16,503 bases of DNA from Actinomycetales bacterium (GTDB taxonomy: Bacteria; Actinomycetota; Actinomycetes; Actinomycetales; Cellulomonadaceae): contig JAAZAC010000112.1 in NCBI GenBank assembly GCA_012514545.1, forward strand, positions 1 through 16,503, written 5' to 3'. Made by a program: the position numbers and the translations under genes. Below the pieces are notes generated by a model. That model saw only the letters and a program-made list of their open reading frames with translations. It was not told where the DNA came from and made no database searches. How positions within the stretch are numbered: the first letter of the stretch is position 1; each line of letters begins with the position of its first letter. Shown one piece after another: positions 7,291 through 14,359 of this stretch.

Positions 7291-8349
7291 TCAGCGCCAG
7301 GTCGCCGCGAGCTCCAGCACGCGGTCGTTCGCCTCGGGCGAGCCGATCGACACCCGGATGCCCTCGCCGGCGAACGGCCGGACGAGCACGCCGTGCGCGG
7401 CCGCGTCGGCCGCGAGGTCCACGGTGCGCCGGCCCGTCGGCAGCCACACGAAGTTGGCCTCCGTGTCCGGGACGGGCCAGCCCTGCGCGCGCAGCCCGTC
7501 GAGCACGCGCCGGCGCTCGCCGACGACGGCCTCCACCCGCGCGAGCAGCGCCTCCTCCGCCTCGAGCGAGGCGAGCGCGGCGACCTGGGCGAGGTGGTTG
7601 ACGCCGAACGGGGTCGCCGCCGTGCGCACCGCCGCCGCGACGTCGGGGTGGGCGAGCGCGTACCCGACCCGCAGGCCCGCCAGCCCGTAGGCCTTCGAGA
7701 ACGTCCGCAGCACGACGACGTTCTCGCGCTCGCGCAGCACGTCGAGGCCGCGCGCGGCGTCGGGGTCGCGCACGAACTCGACGTACGCCTCGTCGAGCAC
7801 GACGAGCACGTCCCGCGGCACCGCGTCGAGGAACCGCTCGAGCTCGCCCGCGTGCACGGCCGGCCCGGTCGGGTTGTTCGGCGTGCACACGAGCACGACG
7901 CGCGTGCGCGGCCCGACGGCGGCCGCCATCGCGGGCAGGTCGTGCCGCCCGGCGTCGTCGACGGGGACGGGCACGCCGACGGCGCCCTGGAGGGCGATCG
8001 CGATGGGGTACGCCTCGAAGGAGCGCCACGCGTGGACCACCTCGTCGCCGGCGTCGCAGAACGCCTCGAGCACGTGGCCCAGCACGGCGACCGAGCCGCA
8101 CCCCGCGACCACCCAGGCGGGAGTCAGGCCGTGCCGGGCGGCGACGGCCTCGACGACGGGCGCCGCGAACATGTCGGGGTACCGGTTGACGTCGGCGGCG
8201 GCGCGGGCCACCGCCTCGCGGACGCCGTCGAGCGGCGGGTACGGGTTCTCGTTCGAGGACAGCTTGTGCGCGGGCGCCGACGACGGGCGGGCCCCCGGCA
8301 CGTACGCCGGGATCTCGCCGACGACGCGGCGGGGGGCGGGACCGGTCAC
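7291..8349 (-). CDS. pat: PLP-dependent aminotransferase, Pat/HisC2 type (aromatic amino acid or histidinol-phosphate)
   Basis: A 352-residue fold-type I aminotransferase. Visible landmarks: S-S-N-E-N-P (31-36); G-C-G-S-V (83-87) at the phosphate-binding end; W-R-S-F-E-A-Y-P (108-115); N-N-P-T-G (158-162); D-E-A-Y (186-189), with D186 expected to contact the pyridine nitrogen; and S-K-A-Y-G-L-A-G-L-R-V-G-Y (218-230), with K219 forming the Schiff base. The E-V-V-x-x-W-R-S-F-E-x-Y-P stretch resembles mycobacterial HisC2/Pat, an aminotransferase described for aromatic amino acids. Sequence alone cannot separate this from histidinol-phosphate aminotransferase, but no other his gene is nearby. The GTG start at 8349 has a poor ribosome site and no better in-frame alternative. 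It starts 53 bases from the divergent PF04020 gene. Confidence 0.82.
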   Translation of the reverse strand: MTGPAPRRVVGEIPAYVPGARPSSAPAHKLSSNENPYPPLDGVREAVARAAADVNRYPDMFAAPVVEAVAARHGLTPAWVVAGCGSVAVLGHVLEAFCDAGDEVVHAWRSFEAYPIAIALQGAVGVPVPVDDAGRHDLPAMAAAVGPRTRVVLVCTPNNPTGPAVHAGELERFLDAVPRDVLVVLDEAYVEFVRDPDAARGLDVLRERENVVVLRTFSKAYGLAGLRVGYALAHPDVAAAVRTAATPFGVNHLAQVAALASLEAEEALLARVEAVVGERRRVLDGLRAQGWPVPDTEANFVWLPTGRRTVDLAADAAAHGVLVRPFAGEGIRVSIGSPEANDRVLELAATWR

Positions 8350-8360
8350 GCCGTCAGCAT

Positions 8361-8385
8361 GCCAGGCGAACGGGGTGGTCCTGGC
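8361..8385. promoter_or_regulatory. Inverted repeat in the 53-base divergent pat / PF04020 gap
   Basis: GCCAGG (8361-8366) and CCTGGC (8380-8385) are perfect 6-base arms with a 13-base spacer. They fill the middle of a gap that must hold the start signals of both divergent genes. Shared operator use is an inference, and arms this short and GC-rich can arise by chance. Confidence 0.25.
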
Positions 8386-8402
8386 GCGCCCGGCCTGGAA
8401 CG

Positions 8403-8786
8403 ATGCCGGGCATGAAGTTCCTCCTGCGGGTGGTCATCAACGCGGTCGCCATCTGGCTGGCGACCCTCCTGCTCGGCGAGAGCCTCGAGGTCGTGGGCGG
8501 CGAGTCCACGGGGGAGCGCGTGCTCGTGTTCCTCGTGGTGGCGCTGGTCTTCGGCATCGTCAACGCGGTGGTCAAGCCGATCGTCAAGGTGCTGGCCCTG
8601 CCGCTGTACATCCTCACGCTCGGGCTGTTCACGCTCATCGTCAACGCGGCGATGCTCTGGCTCGTCGGCTGGCTGAGCGAGCAGACGGAGTACGGCCTGC
8701 GGATCGAGAACTTCTGGACCGCCATCGTCGGCGGCCTGATCATCTCGGTCGTCAGCTTCGTCCTCTCCCTGGCCGTCCGCGACTAG
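8403..8786 (+). CDS. PF04020-type four-helix membrane protein ('phage holin family')
   Basis: A 127-residue, strongly hydrophobic protein with about four membrane helices (near residues 5-25, 39-60, 68-92 and 105-125). The conserved block A-L-V-F-G-I-V-N-A-V-V-K-P-I-V-K (47-62), followed by L-P-L-Y-I-L-T-L-G-L-F-T-L-I-V-N-A, is the typical signature of the family named 'mycobacterial four-TM phage holin'. Despite that name these are usually chromosomal genes of unknown role, and nothing phage-like is nearby. ATG 8403 or ATG 8412 (starting M-K-F-L-L-R) could be the start; GGAA at 8397-8400 is the only weak ribosome site. Its TAG stop overlaps the convergent hydrolase gene's TAG within CTAG. 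Confidence 0.85.
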   Translation: MPGMKFLLRVVINAVAIWLATLLLGESLEVVGGESTGERVLVFLVVALVFGIVNAVVKPIVKVLALPLYILTLGLFTLIVNAAMLWLVGWLSEQTEYGLRIENFWTAIVGGLIISVVSFVLSLAVRD

Positions 8787-10411
8787 CGGCCCGGCGGCGG
8801 CCCCAGCGGCACGGGCACCGCGGCGGCGGCGACCGTCGCGTCGACGGTCCCGGGCGGGGCCGGCGCGGGCACGCGCGCGACGACGTACCGCTGCTGGGTC
8901 GCGAGCGCCGTGCCGTCGCCGAGGGCCCGGCGCAGGTCCTTGCCGAACGCGTCGAGCGACCGGTCGCCGCCGGCGTCGACGAGCTCGGCGGTCTCGACGT
9001 AGCCCCGGCACCCGTGCGCGCCCGCGACGTCGCCGGGCGCGAGCCCCCGGCCCGCCCCGCCCGACGGCGAGGCCGCCCGCACGACGGTCGTCCGGGTCGG
9101 CCGGTCCGGGTTGGGCCGCCCGTCGAGCGCGGGCACGTAGTCGGCGGCGTGCTCGAGGTGCAGGGCCGGGACGTGCGCGGGCAGCGGCATCGAGCCGACC
9201 GGGGAGCCCGCGGTCACGACCGCCGCGACCGTGAAGGTGCCGGACAGGGCCGCCGCCGCGCGCACCGCGACCATGCCGCCCTGGCTGTGCCCCGCGAGGA
9301 CGACCGGCTCGTCCGGCCCGACGCCGGCCCGCAGCAGCACCTCCTCGACCGCCTGCGTCATCGCGTCGGGCAGGCAGGCCACGAGCGCGAGGTTCGTGCC
9401 GTTGTCCATCGGGTCGACGCCGCCGGCCAGGTCCCAGGACCGCGTGCCGGGGATCGCCACCACCCAGCTCGTGGTGCCGTCGGCGTGGTCGAGGCGCTGC
9501 AGGCCGATCGTGGGGAACGGCTCCGCCCCGAGGTCCGCGACCTGCCGCAGGAGGTCGGCCGCGCCCGTGGGCGCCGGCGGCTGGGGCAGGCGGCCCTCGC
9601 CCTTCGCGGGGAGCAGGGGCGCCACGCGCACGTCCCGCCGCGGCGCGCCGAGCAGCGCCGCCCACGCCCCGGCCGCGACGACGACGAGCGCGGCGACCCG
9701 CGCCACCGGGTCACCCACGAGGGGCTGGTCGCCCGGCGGCAGGGCGAGCAGCCACGCGGCGAGGCCGGGGAGGAGGAGCTCGACCGTCGCGGCGTCGGGC
9801 AGGCCGAGCGTGCCGGGCAGCGCGCCGCCCTCGGCGGACACGAGGCGCGCGAGCAGGCCGACCGCGTCGTCCCGCCCGGCGACGGCGGGGCCGGTCGCGG
9901 CGCGCAGCGCGAGGCCGATCGGCGTCGGGCCGGCCCGGAGCAGCCGGAGGAGGACGAGGGCGTGCAGCGCCTGCGCGCCCCCGGCGGCGGCCCCGGCGCC
10001 CGCGAGCAGCGCCGCGAGCGGGCCGCCCTCGCCGAGGGTGTGGCCGACGACGAGCACGAGCGCCCGCAGCGCGGCCGAGGCCTCCGCGTCCGCCGCGGCG
10101 TACGCGCGGGCGGCGCCGCGGAGCGCGGCGGCGAGGTCGGCGGCGTGGCCGGCCCAGACCCGCACGCCCGTGCGGCCCCACGCGAGGCCGGTGAGCGGCG
10201 CGATCACCCGGCCCGCCGCCGGGTCGCCGAGCGCCGCCGCGTGCGCGCGCCGGACCGACGTCGCGGCGCGGGCCAGGTGATCGGCCGCGCGCTCCGCCCT
10301 GCCCGCCGCCGCCGCGAGCGCCTCCAGCCGCGCCCGGGTGCCGCCCGCGCCGCCCGTGACCACGAGGCCGTGGGCGCCCCCGCCCGTGCTGCCGTCCGGC
10401 CCGGCGGTCAC
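8783..10411 (-). CDS. Serine alpha/beta hydrolase with WXG/ESX-like N-terminal region
   Basis: A 542-residue protein. Residues 25-118 are Ala-rich helices containing R-V-W-A-G (84-88) and A-Y-A-A-A-D (103-108). The latter holds a Y104-x-x-x-D108 motif like the export signal of type VII secretion substrates. Residues about 115-255 are hydrophobic and Ala/Leu/Gly-rich. Residues about 295-515 are an alpha/beta hydrolase: I-P-G-T-R-S-W-D (320-327) near the oxyanion region, nucleophile elbow G-H-S-Q-G-G with S376, likely acid D425 in H-A-A-D-Y-V-P, and candidate H466. The GTG start at 10411 overlaps the upstream gene's stop as GTGA, after GGTGGGG, so the two are coupled. Substrate is unknown; lipase/esterase is the likeliest class. 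Export by type VII secretion is inferred; no machinery is in the window. The gene ends inside CTAG shared with its convergent neighbour. Confidence 0.8.
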   Translation of the reverse strand: MTAGPDGSTGGGAHGLVVTGGAGGTRARLEALAAAAGRAERAADHLARAATSVRRAHAAALGDPAAGRVIAPLTGLAWGRTGVRVWAGHAADLAAALRGAARAYAAADAEASAALRALVLVVGHTLGEGGPLAALLAGAGAAAGGAQALHALVLLRLLRAGPTPIGLALRAATGPAVAGRDDAVGLLARLVSAEGGALPGTLGLPDAATVELLLPGLAAWLLALPPGDQPLVGDPVARVAALVVVAAGAWAALLGAPRRDVRVAPLLPAKGEGRLPQPPAPTGAADLLRQVADLGAEPFPTIGLQRLDHADGTTSWVVAIPGTRSWDLAGGVDPMDNGTNLALVACLPDAMTQAVEEVLLRAGVGPDEPVVLAGHSQGGMVAVRAAAALSGTFTVAAVVTAGSPVGSMPLPAHVPALHLEHAADYVPALDGRPNPDRPTRTTVVRAASPSGGAGRGLAPGDVAGAHGCRGYVETAELVDAGGDRSLDAFGKDLRRALGDGTALATQQRYVVARVPAPAPPGTVDATVAAAAVPVPLGPPPGR

Positions 10412-10674
10412 GGCCCCACCGACCCCGACGCGCCGCCGGCGTCGGCTGCCGGGCCGGCGGCCGCCGCCCGCCGCGCCGCGTCGTGCACCCGTTCGATCTC
10501 GGCGGCCACGCGCGCGAGGGCGTCGAGCAGCCCCGACGCCGCATCGCCGAACCGCCGCGCGGCCGGCCCCGCCCACTCGACCGCGGCGGCCGCGAGCAGC
10601 TCGGTCCGCGCGTCGGCCACCGCCTCCGCGGCCCGGCGGCACCACCACGCGGCCGCCGCCGCGCCGTCGTCCAT
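10408..10674 (-). CDS. Small WXG100-like helical protein
   Basis: An 88-residue, Ala-rich, all-helical protein. Residues 5-31 form one amphipathic helix, followed by E-W-A-G-P-A-A-R-R-F (33-42). This matches the W-x-G-x-A-x-x-F turn of WXG100/ESX proteins. A second helix follows (43-72), then a flexible Gly/Ala/Pro tail. Length (about 90-100) and hairpin layout fit that family, but it has no Y-x-x-x-D export motif of its own. That motif lies in the coupled hydrolase, as expected if the two are exported as a dimer with one signal. The ATG at 10674 follows GGGAGG. The stop overlaps the hydrolase GTG by four bases. Family assignment rests on the motif and layout only; secretion is inferred. Confidence 0.7.
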   Translation of the reverse strand: MDDGAAAAAWWCRRAAEAVADARTELLAAAAVEWAGPAARRFGDAASGLLDALARVAAEIERVHDAARRAAAAGPAADAGGASGSVGP

Positions 10675-10753
10675 CTCGCCTCCCGGCGCGGGACGCTACG
10701 CACGCCGCCGGGCGACCGGACGTGCGGCCCGCCCGCGCTGTGGACGGGCCGGT

Positions 10754-10785
10754 CGCGCGAACCCGACGCGCGGGTCGGTCGCGCG
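10754..10785 (-). terminator. Bulged GC hairpin after the MoxR/DUF58 operon
   Basis: CGCGCGA (10754-10760) pairs with TCGCGCG (10779-10785), and inside it ACCCG (10761-10765) pairs with CGGGT (10771-10775) around a 5-base loop. This gives a 12-pair stem with a 3-base bulge. It begins 3 bases after the stop of the 216-residue protein gene and has no U-tract. Position suggests the end of that transcript and separation from the WXG-like/hydrolase pair. The rest of the 113-base gap (10675-10787) shows only the ribosome site of the next gene. Confidence 0.4.
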
Positions 10786-10787
10786 GG

Positions 10788-11438
10788 TCAGTCGCGCGGG
10801 GGCCGGGGCCGCCGCTCGAACCACTCGCGCGGCACGGCCACGAGCGCCGCCGCGACCACCGCGAGCACGGCCACCCCGCGCAGCACGTCGAGCCGGCCGA
10901 CGATCCCGGCCCGCACCCACGCGACGAGCAGCACGGCGCTCTGCGCGACCGCCTGCGCGGCCAGCGCGCCCCGCGCGGCCCGCACGAGCACCGCGACCTC
11001 CACGAGCGAGCCCCACTCCACGTGCGCGGCCAGGGTCGTCGCCACGAGCAGCACGTGCACCGCCAGGACGAGGCCGGCCACCCGGGCCACGCCCGGCACC
11101 GACCCGGTCGTCGGGTCGGCGAGGAGGGCGTCGCCGTCGCCCACGAGCCACAGCGCCGCCACCGCCAGGTACGTCATCACCACCGGCTGGCGCGGCCAGC
11201 CCACGACGGCGACCGCGGCCACGCCCGCGAGCACCCACCAGCCGTCCCGGCACCCCGCGAGCGCGGCGACCGCCGGCACGACGGCGGCCGGCGCGAGCCG
11301 CACGAGCGCGCCCGGCAGGGTCCGGCCGAGCGACGGCTCCACCCGCGGCACGGGCGGCACCGGCTCCCCGCGGCGCGGCGGCACCGGCGCCAGGCCGAAC
11401 AGCGCCCGCAGCCGGTTGCGCAGGACCCACAGCCTCAT
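10788..11438 (-). CDS. Unrecognised multi-spanning membrane protein at the end of the MoxR/DUF58 operon
   Basis: A 216-residue protein I do not recognise as a named family. It begins with a basic, amphipathic stretch (M-R-L-W-V-L-R-N-R-L-R-A-L-F-G-L), then a proline/arginine-rich segment to about residue 38. About five hydrophobic segments follow (roughly 45-62, 66-80, 86-98, 117-140 and 155-205, the last possibly two helices). The C-terminus is Arg/Pro-rich. The ATG at 11438 follows a GAGGGGG site and lies 13 bases after the DUF58 stop, so co-transcription is likely. Membrane location is clear from hydrophobicity. A role with the MoxR/DUF58 module is inferred from position alone. Its slot is often filled in such operons by other membrane proteins, but I see no transglutaminase core here. 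Confidence 0.75.
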   Translation of the reverse strand: MRLWVLRNRLRALFGLAPVPPRRGEPVPPVPRVEPSLGRTLPGALVRLAPAAVVPAVAALAGCRDGWWVLAGVAAVAVVGWPRQPVVMTYLAVAALWLVGDGDALLADPTTGSVPGVARVAGLVLAVHVLLVATTLAAHVEWGSLVEVAVLVRAARGALAAQAVAQSAVLLVAWVRAGIVGRLDVLRGVAVLAVVAAALVAVPREWFERRPRPPRD

Positions 11439-11451
11439 GCCGGCCGCCCCC

Positions 11452-12810
11452 TCACCGCAGCGTCCCCGGCCGCCGGTGCGAGCGCCGCGCCGCGAGCTGC
11501 AGGCGCTCGGTGGTCCCGTCGACGTCGGCCCAGTGCAGCACCTCGACGCCGGTCGCCGTGAGGTCCGCGAGCCGGTCCCGGCGCTCGAGCGTGACCAGCC
11601 GGTACGCGAGCCAGTGCCGCGAGTCGAGGCGCCCGGTCCGCACGCGCGGCAGCACGTCGACGGCGAAGACCGCCAGCCCCTGTCGCCGCCACGCCCGGGC
11701 CATGTCGGCGGCCTCCGGGTCGAGGAACGTCGAGAACACGTAGACGAGGGAGCCGGTCGGCAGCCGCGGGGGCCGGACGCGGCGCGGCGGGTCACCCTCG
11801 GGCGCCACCATCGCGAGCTGCTGCACCACCCGGTCGAGGTGGCGGCGGCCGGTGCCCGGCCTCAGCGTCCGCCGGTGCACGCCCAGGTCCTCGACCGCCA
11901 CGCGGTCGCCCACCGCGAGGTACCCCTCGGCGACCGTCACGGCGGCCTGCCGCGCGATGTCGAGGCTGGTCGCGTCGTCGGGCCGGATGGGGTGCATGCC
12001 GCCCCACGTGAGCGGGTCGGGCCCGACGTCGTCCCGGGAGTCCACGACGAGGACGACGAGCGCCTCCCCGAGCGCGAAGGTGCGCCGCACGTAGAGCTGC
12101 TCGAGGCGGGGCGAGCGCCGCGCGGTGACCTTCCAGTCCACCTGGCGGGTGTCGTCGCCGGGCAGGAAGGGGTGCACGTCGCGCAGGCCGCCGCCCTGGC
12201 CGGGCCGCTGCGAGTCGTGCTGGCCGGTGAGGCCCCGCAGGCGCCTGGGCAGGGGGAGCGCCGGCATGCCGCGCCCCACGGGCAGCACGGTGACGAGGTC
12301 CGCCGGCTCCTCCCCGACGGGCCCGACGAGCATCCCGCCGCCCCCGAGCCCCTGGTGCTCGACCGTGAACAGCGGCTGCGGCCCCGTGCGCACCGTCCGG
12401 GCGGACAGCACGAGCTCCCGCCGGCCCGGCACCGCGACGAGGGCTTCCGTGGTCCCGTGCTCGGGGCGGCTCACGCGCAGGCGGACGGCGGTGCAGCCCG
12501 GCGGCACCGTGAGCCGGTACGAGCGGGTCAGCTCGCCCGTGCCGGGGTCGGGCACGTCGCCCGGGTCCACCCACACCTCGCCCCGCGGTCGCGCCCACAC
12601 CGCCCACGCCGCGCTCACCCCCGGCGCGACGCCGAGGAGCGCGACGTCCGGGCGGCCCAGCAGCGCGCCCAGCGCGAGCAGCAGCAGCGCGGCGCCCGCC
12701 GTCCACACGAGGGCGGCGCCCGGCGCCCACACGGGGCCCTGCCCGCCCGGTGGCGCGGCCGGCCGCGCGGCGGACGGCCCGGTCGCGGGACCGCTCGACG
12801 GCTCGGTCAC
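11452..12810 (-). CDS. DUF58 domain protein of a MoxR operon
   Basis: A 452-residue protein. Residues 1-27 are a Pro/Ser-rich cytoplasmic lead. Two membrane helices lie at about 28-50 and 53-73. A beta-rich segment (about 78-200) precedes the DUF58 signature G-G-L-R-D-V-H-P-F-L-P-G-D-D-T-R-Q-V-D-W-K-V-T-A-R (207-231). A vWA-like region (about 248-440) then begins V-V-L-V-V-D-S-R-D-D. The metal-site motif there is only partly kept, as is common in DUF58. Family members work with MoxR ATPases and are thought to aid assembly or activation of envelope complexes. The GTG at 12810 overlaps the moxR stop as GTGA, with GGGCGGGCGG upstream, so the pair is translationally coupled. The exact client is unknown. 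Confidence 0.9.
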   Translation of the reverse strand: MTEPSSGPATGPSAARPAAPPGGQGPVWAPGAALVWTAGAALLLLALGALLGRPDVALLGVAPGVSAAWAVWARPRGEVWVDPGDVPDPGTGELTRSYRLTVPPGCTAVRLRVSRPEHGTTEALVAVPGRRELVLSARTVRTGPQPLFTVEHQGLGGGGMLVGPVGEEPADLVTVLPVGRGMPALPLPRRLRGLTGQHDSQRPGQGGGLRDVHPFLPGDDTRQVDWKVTARRSPRLEQLYVRRTFALGEALVVLVVDSRDDVGPDPLTWGGMHPIRPDDATSLDIARQAAVTVAEGYLAVGDRVAVEDLGVHRRTLRPGTGRRHLDRVVQQLAMVAPEGDPPRRVRPPRLPTGSLVYVFSTFLDPEAADMARAWRRQGLAVFAVDVLPRVRTGRLDSRHWLAYRLVTLERRDRLADLTATGVEVLHWADVDGTTERLQLAARRSHRRPGTLR

Positions 12811-13838
12811 CCGCCCGCCCGGACCGTGCTCGGCGTCGGCACCCGCTTGAGGACCTCCGCGACGACGTCGTCGGCCGCCACGCCCGCCGCCCACGTCGCC
12901 GGGGTGAGCGTGATCCGGTGGGCGAGGGCGGCGACCGCGACCTCCTTGACGTCCTCCGGGGCGACGAACCGCCGCCCGGAGAGCACCGCGAGCGCGCGGG
13001 CGACGAGCATGAGGGCCTGCGAGCCGCGCGGGGACGCGCCGATCTCCACCGACTCGTGGTTCCGCGTGGCCGCGGCGAGGTCCACGCAGTACCGCACGAC
13101 GTCGGGGTCGACGTGCACGGCCTCGACGCCCGCCTGCATCGCGAGCAGCGTCCGGGCGTCCACGACGCGCGCGACCGGCGCCTCCTCCCGACGGCGGGCG
13201 AGCCGCCGGGTGAGCACGTCGGCCTCCGCCTCGTGGTTGGGGTAGCCGACGCCGATCCGCACCATGAACCGGTCGAGCTGCGCCTCCGGCAGGGGGTAGG
13301 TGCCCTCGTACTCGACGGGGTTCGACGTCGCGACGACGTGGAACGGCCGCGCCATCGGGTACGTGGTGCCGTCCACGGTGACCTGGCGCTCCGCCATGGC
13401 CTCGAGCAGCGCGGACTGGGTCTTCGGCGCGGTCCGGTTGATCTCGTCCGCGAGCAGCAGCCCCGCGAACACCGGCCCCGGCCGGAAGCGGAACGTCGCC
13501 GTCTGCGGGTCCCACACCGCCGAGCCCGTGATGTCGCTCGGCAGCAGGTCGGGCGTGCACTGGATGCGCCGGAACTCCAGCCCGAGCGTCGTGGCGAGGC
13601 TGCGGGCGGCGAGCGTCTTGCCCAGGCCGGGCACGTCCTCGAAGAGCACGTGGCCGCCGGCGAGGATCGCCGCGAGCGCGATCCGCAGCGGCTCCGTCAT
13701 CCCGACGACGGCGGTCGCCACCTCGTCGAGGACCGCCTGGGCGAGGCGGGCGACCTCGTCGGGCGGCAGCGGGGCCTCGGTCGTGGCCGGGGTGTCCGGG
13801 GTGCGGGCGCCCGGGGTGTCCGGGGTGGGTGCAGTCAC
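12807..13838 (-). CDS. moxR: MoxR family AAA+ ATPase
   Basis: A 343-residue cytoplasmic AAA+ ATPase of the MoxR branch. Walker A is G-H-V-L-F-E-D-V-P-G-L-G-K-T (62-75), with K74/T75 binding nucleotide. Walker B is L-L-L-A-D-E-I-N-R (127-135), with D131/E132. Sensor 1 is A-T-S-N-P (170-174). The block between (T-P-D-L-L-P-S-D-I-T-G and F-R-P-G-P-V-F) is diagnostic for MoxR. The first 25 residues are a Pro/Thr-rich tail with repeated T-P-D-T-P. MoxR proteins act as chaperone-like motors with vWA/DUF58 partners, and the DUF58 gene directly overlaps it. The GTG at 13838 overlaps the stop of the 174-residue gene as GTGA. Natural clients of this operon are not revealed by sequence. Confidence 0.93.
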   Translation of the reverse strand: MTAPTPDTPGARTPDTPATTEAPLPPDEVARLAQAVLDEVATAVVGMTEPLRIALAAILAGGHVLFEDVPGLGKTLAARSLATTLGLEFRRIQCTPDLLPSDITGSAVWDPQTATFRFRPGPVFAGLLLADEINRTAPKTQSALLEAMAERQVTVDGTTYPMARPFHVVATSNPVEYEGTYPLPEAQLDRFMVRIGVGYPNHEAEADVLTRRLARRREEAPVARVVDARTLLAMQAGVEAVHVDPDVVRYCVDLAAATRNHESVEIGASPRGSQALMLVARALAVLSGRRFVAPEDVKEVAVAALAHRITLTPATWAAGVAADDVVAEVLKRVPTPSTVRAGG

Positions 13839-14359
13839 GGCTGACCTCTCGTCGGTTCCGGTGGCGGCTCGAGGCGCTCGACGACCTCGACGCAGTGGGC
13901 GATGTCCGACAGGGACGGCATGGTCCCGCCGGGGGTGGTGAGGATGTACCAGGCCCGGTCGCCGAGGACGGCGCGGGCGGCCCGGCGGACGTCCTCGGGC
14001 ACGAGCGGGGAGGTGCGGGTCGTCGCGCCGAGCCCGCCCGGCACGACGATCCCCCGGCGGGCGAGGCGGCGGGTCGCGTCCGCGCGCAGGCGGCGGACGG
14101 CGAACTCGCTCACCCGGCCCTCCTGACCGACGAACGACCAGGTCAGGGCCATGACCTCGCGGCGGGTGCCCGCGAGGTCGGTGCGGCGGGCGCGGGGCCA
14201 CGGGTCGGGGGCGGCCGCCCCGACGAGCGCCGCGGCCGCCGCCACGAGCCCGGCGACGAGCCCCACGAGCGCGGCGTCGCCCCACAGCAGGCCGACGAGC
14301 GCGGCGGCGAAGCACACGGACCCGGCCACGACCACGGCGTGCCACCGGCGCCAGGTCAC
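13835..14359 (-). CDS. Unrecognised 174-residue membrane protein between DUF4129 and MoxR
   Basis: I do not recognise a named domain. The N-terminus (V-T-W-R-R-W-H) is basic, followed by two closely spaced hydrophobic helices (about 8-26 and 29-49). A short P-W-P-R-A-R-R linker then leads to an Arg-rich soluble half (about 58-174) containing R-R-L-R-A-D-A-T-R-R-L-A-R-R-G and a mixed alpha/beta stretch (R-A-W-Y-I-L-T-T). Under the positive-inside rule both termini should be cytoplasmic. The GTG at 14359 follows GGGGAGG and overlaps the DUF4129 stop as GTGA. The gene's own stop overlaps moxR in the same way. This tight coupling argues for a stoichiometric role in the module, perhaps as a membrane anchor for MoxR, but that is inference. 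Confidence 0.8.
   Translation of the reverse strand: MTWRRWHAVVVAGSVCFAAALVGLLWGDAALVGLVAGLVAAAAALVGAAAPDPWPRARRTDLAGTRREVMALTWSFVGQEGRVSEFAVRRLRADATRRLARRGIVVPGGLGATTRTSPLVPEDVRRAARAVLGDRAWYILTTPGGTMPSLSDIAHCVEVVERLEPPPEPTRGQP

Noticed and set aside
7280..7298. GGCGC/GCGCC stem between merR and pat ends as a bidirectional terminator
   Set aside because: Only five base pairs with a nine-base loop, partly inside the pat coding region; too weak at this GC content.
8403..8786. Prophage remnant, suggested by the family name 'phage holin'
   Set aside because: PF04020 proteins are ordinary chromosomal membrane proteins in many bacteria, and no endolysin, integrase or structural phage gene is nearby.
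7874..11743. 1289-codon plus-strand frame crossing pat, the PF04020 gene, the hydrolase and the MoxR operon
   Set aside because: It spans several well-supported genes on both strands and has an Arg/Pro/Ala composition with no domains; it is a shadow frame.
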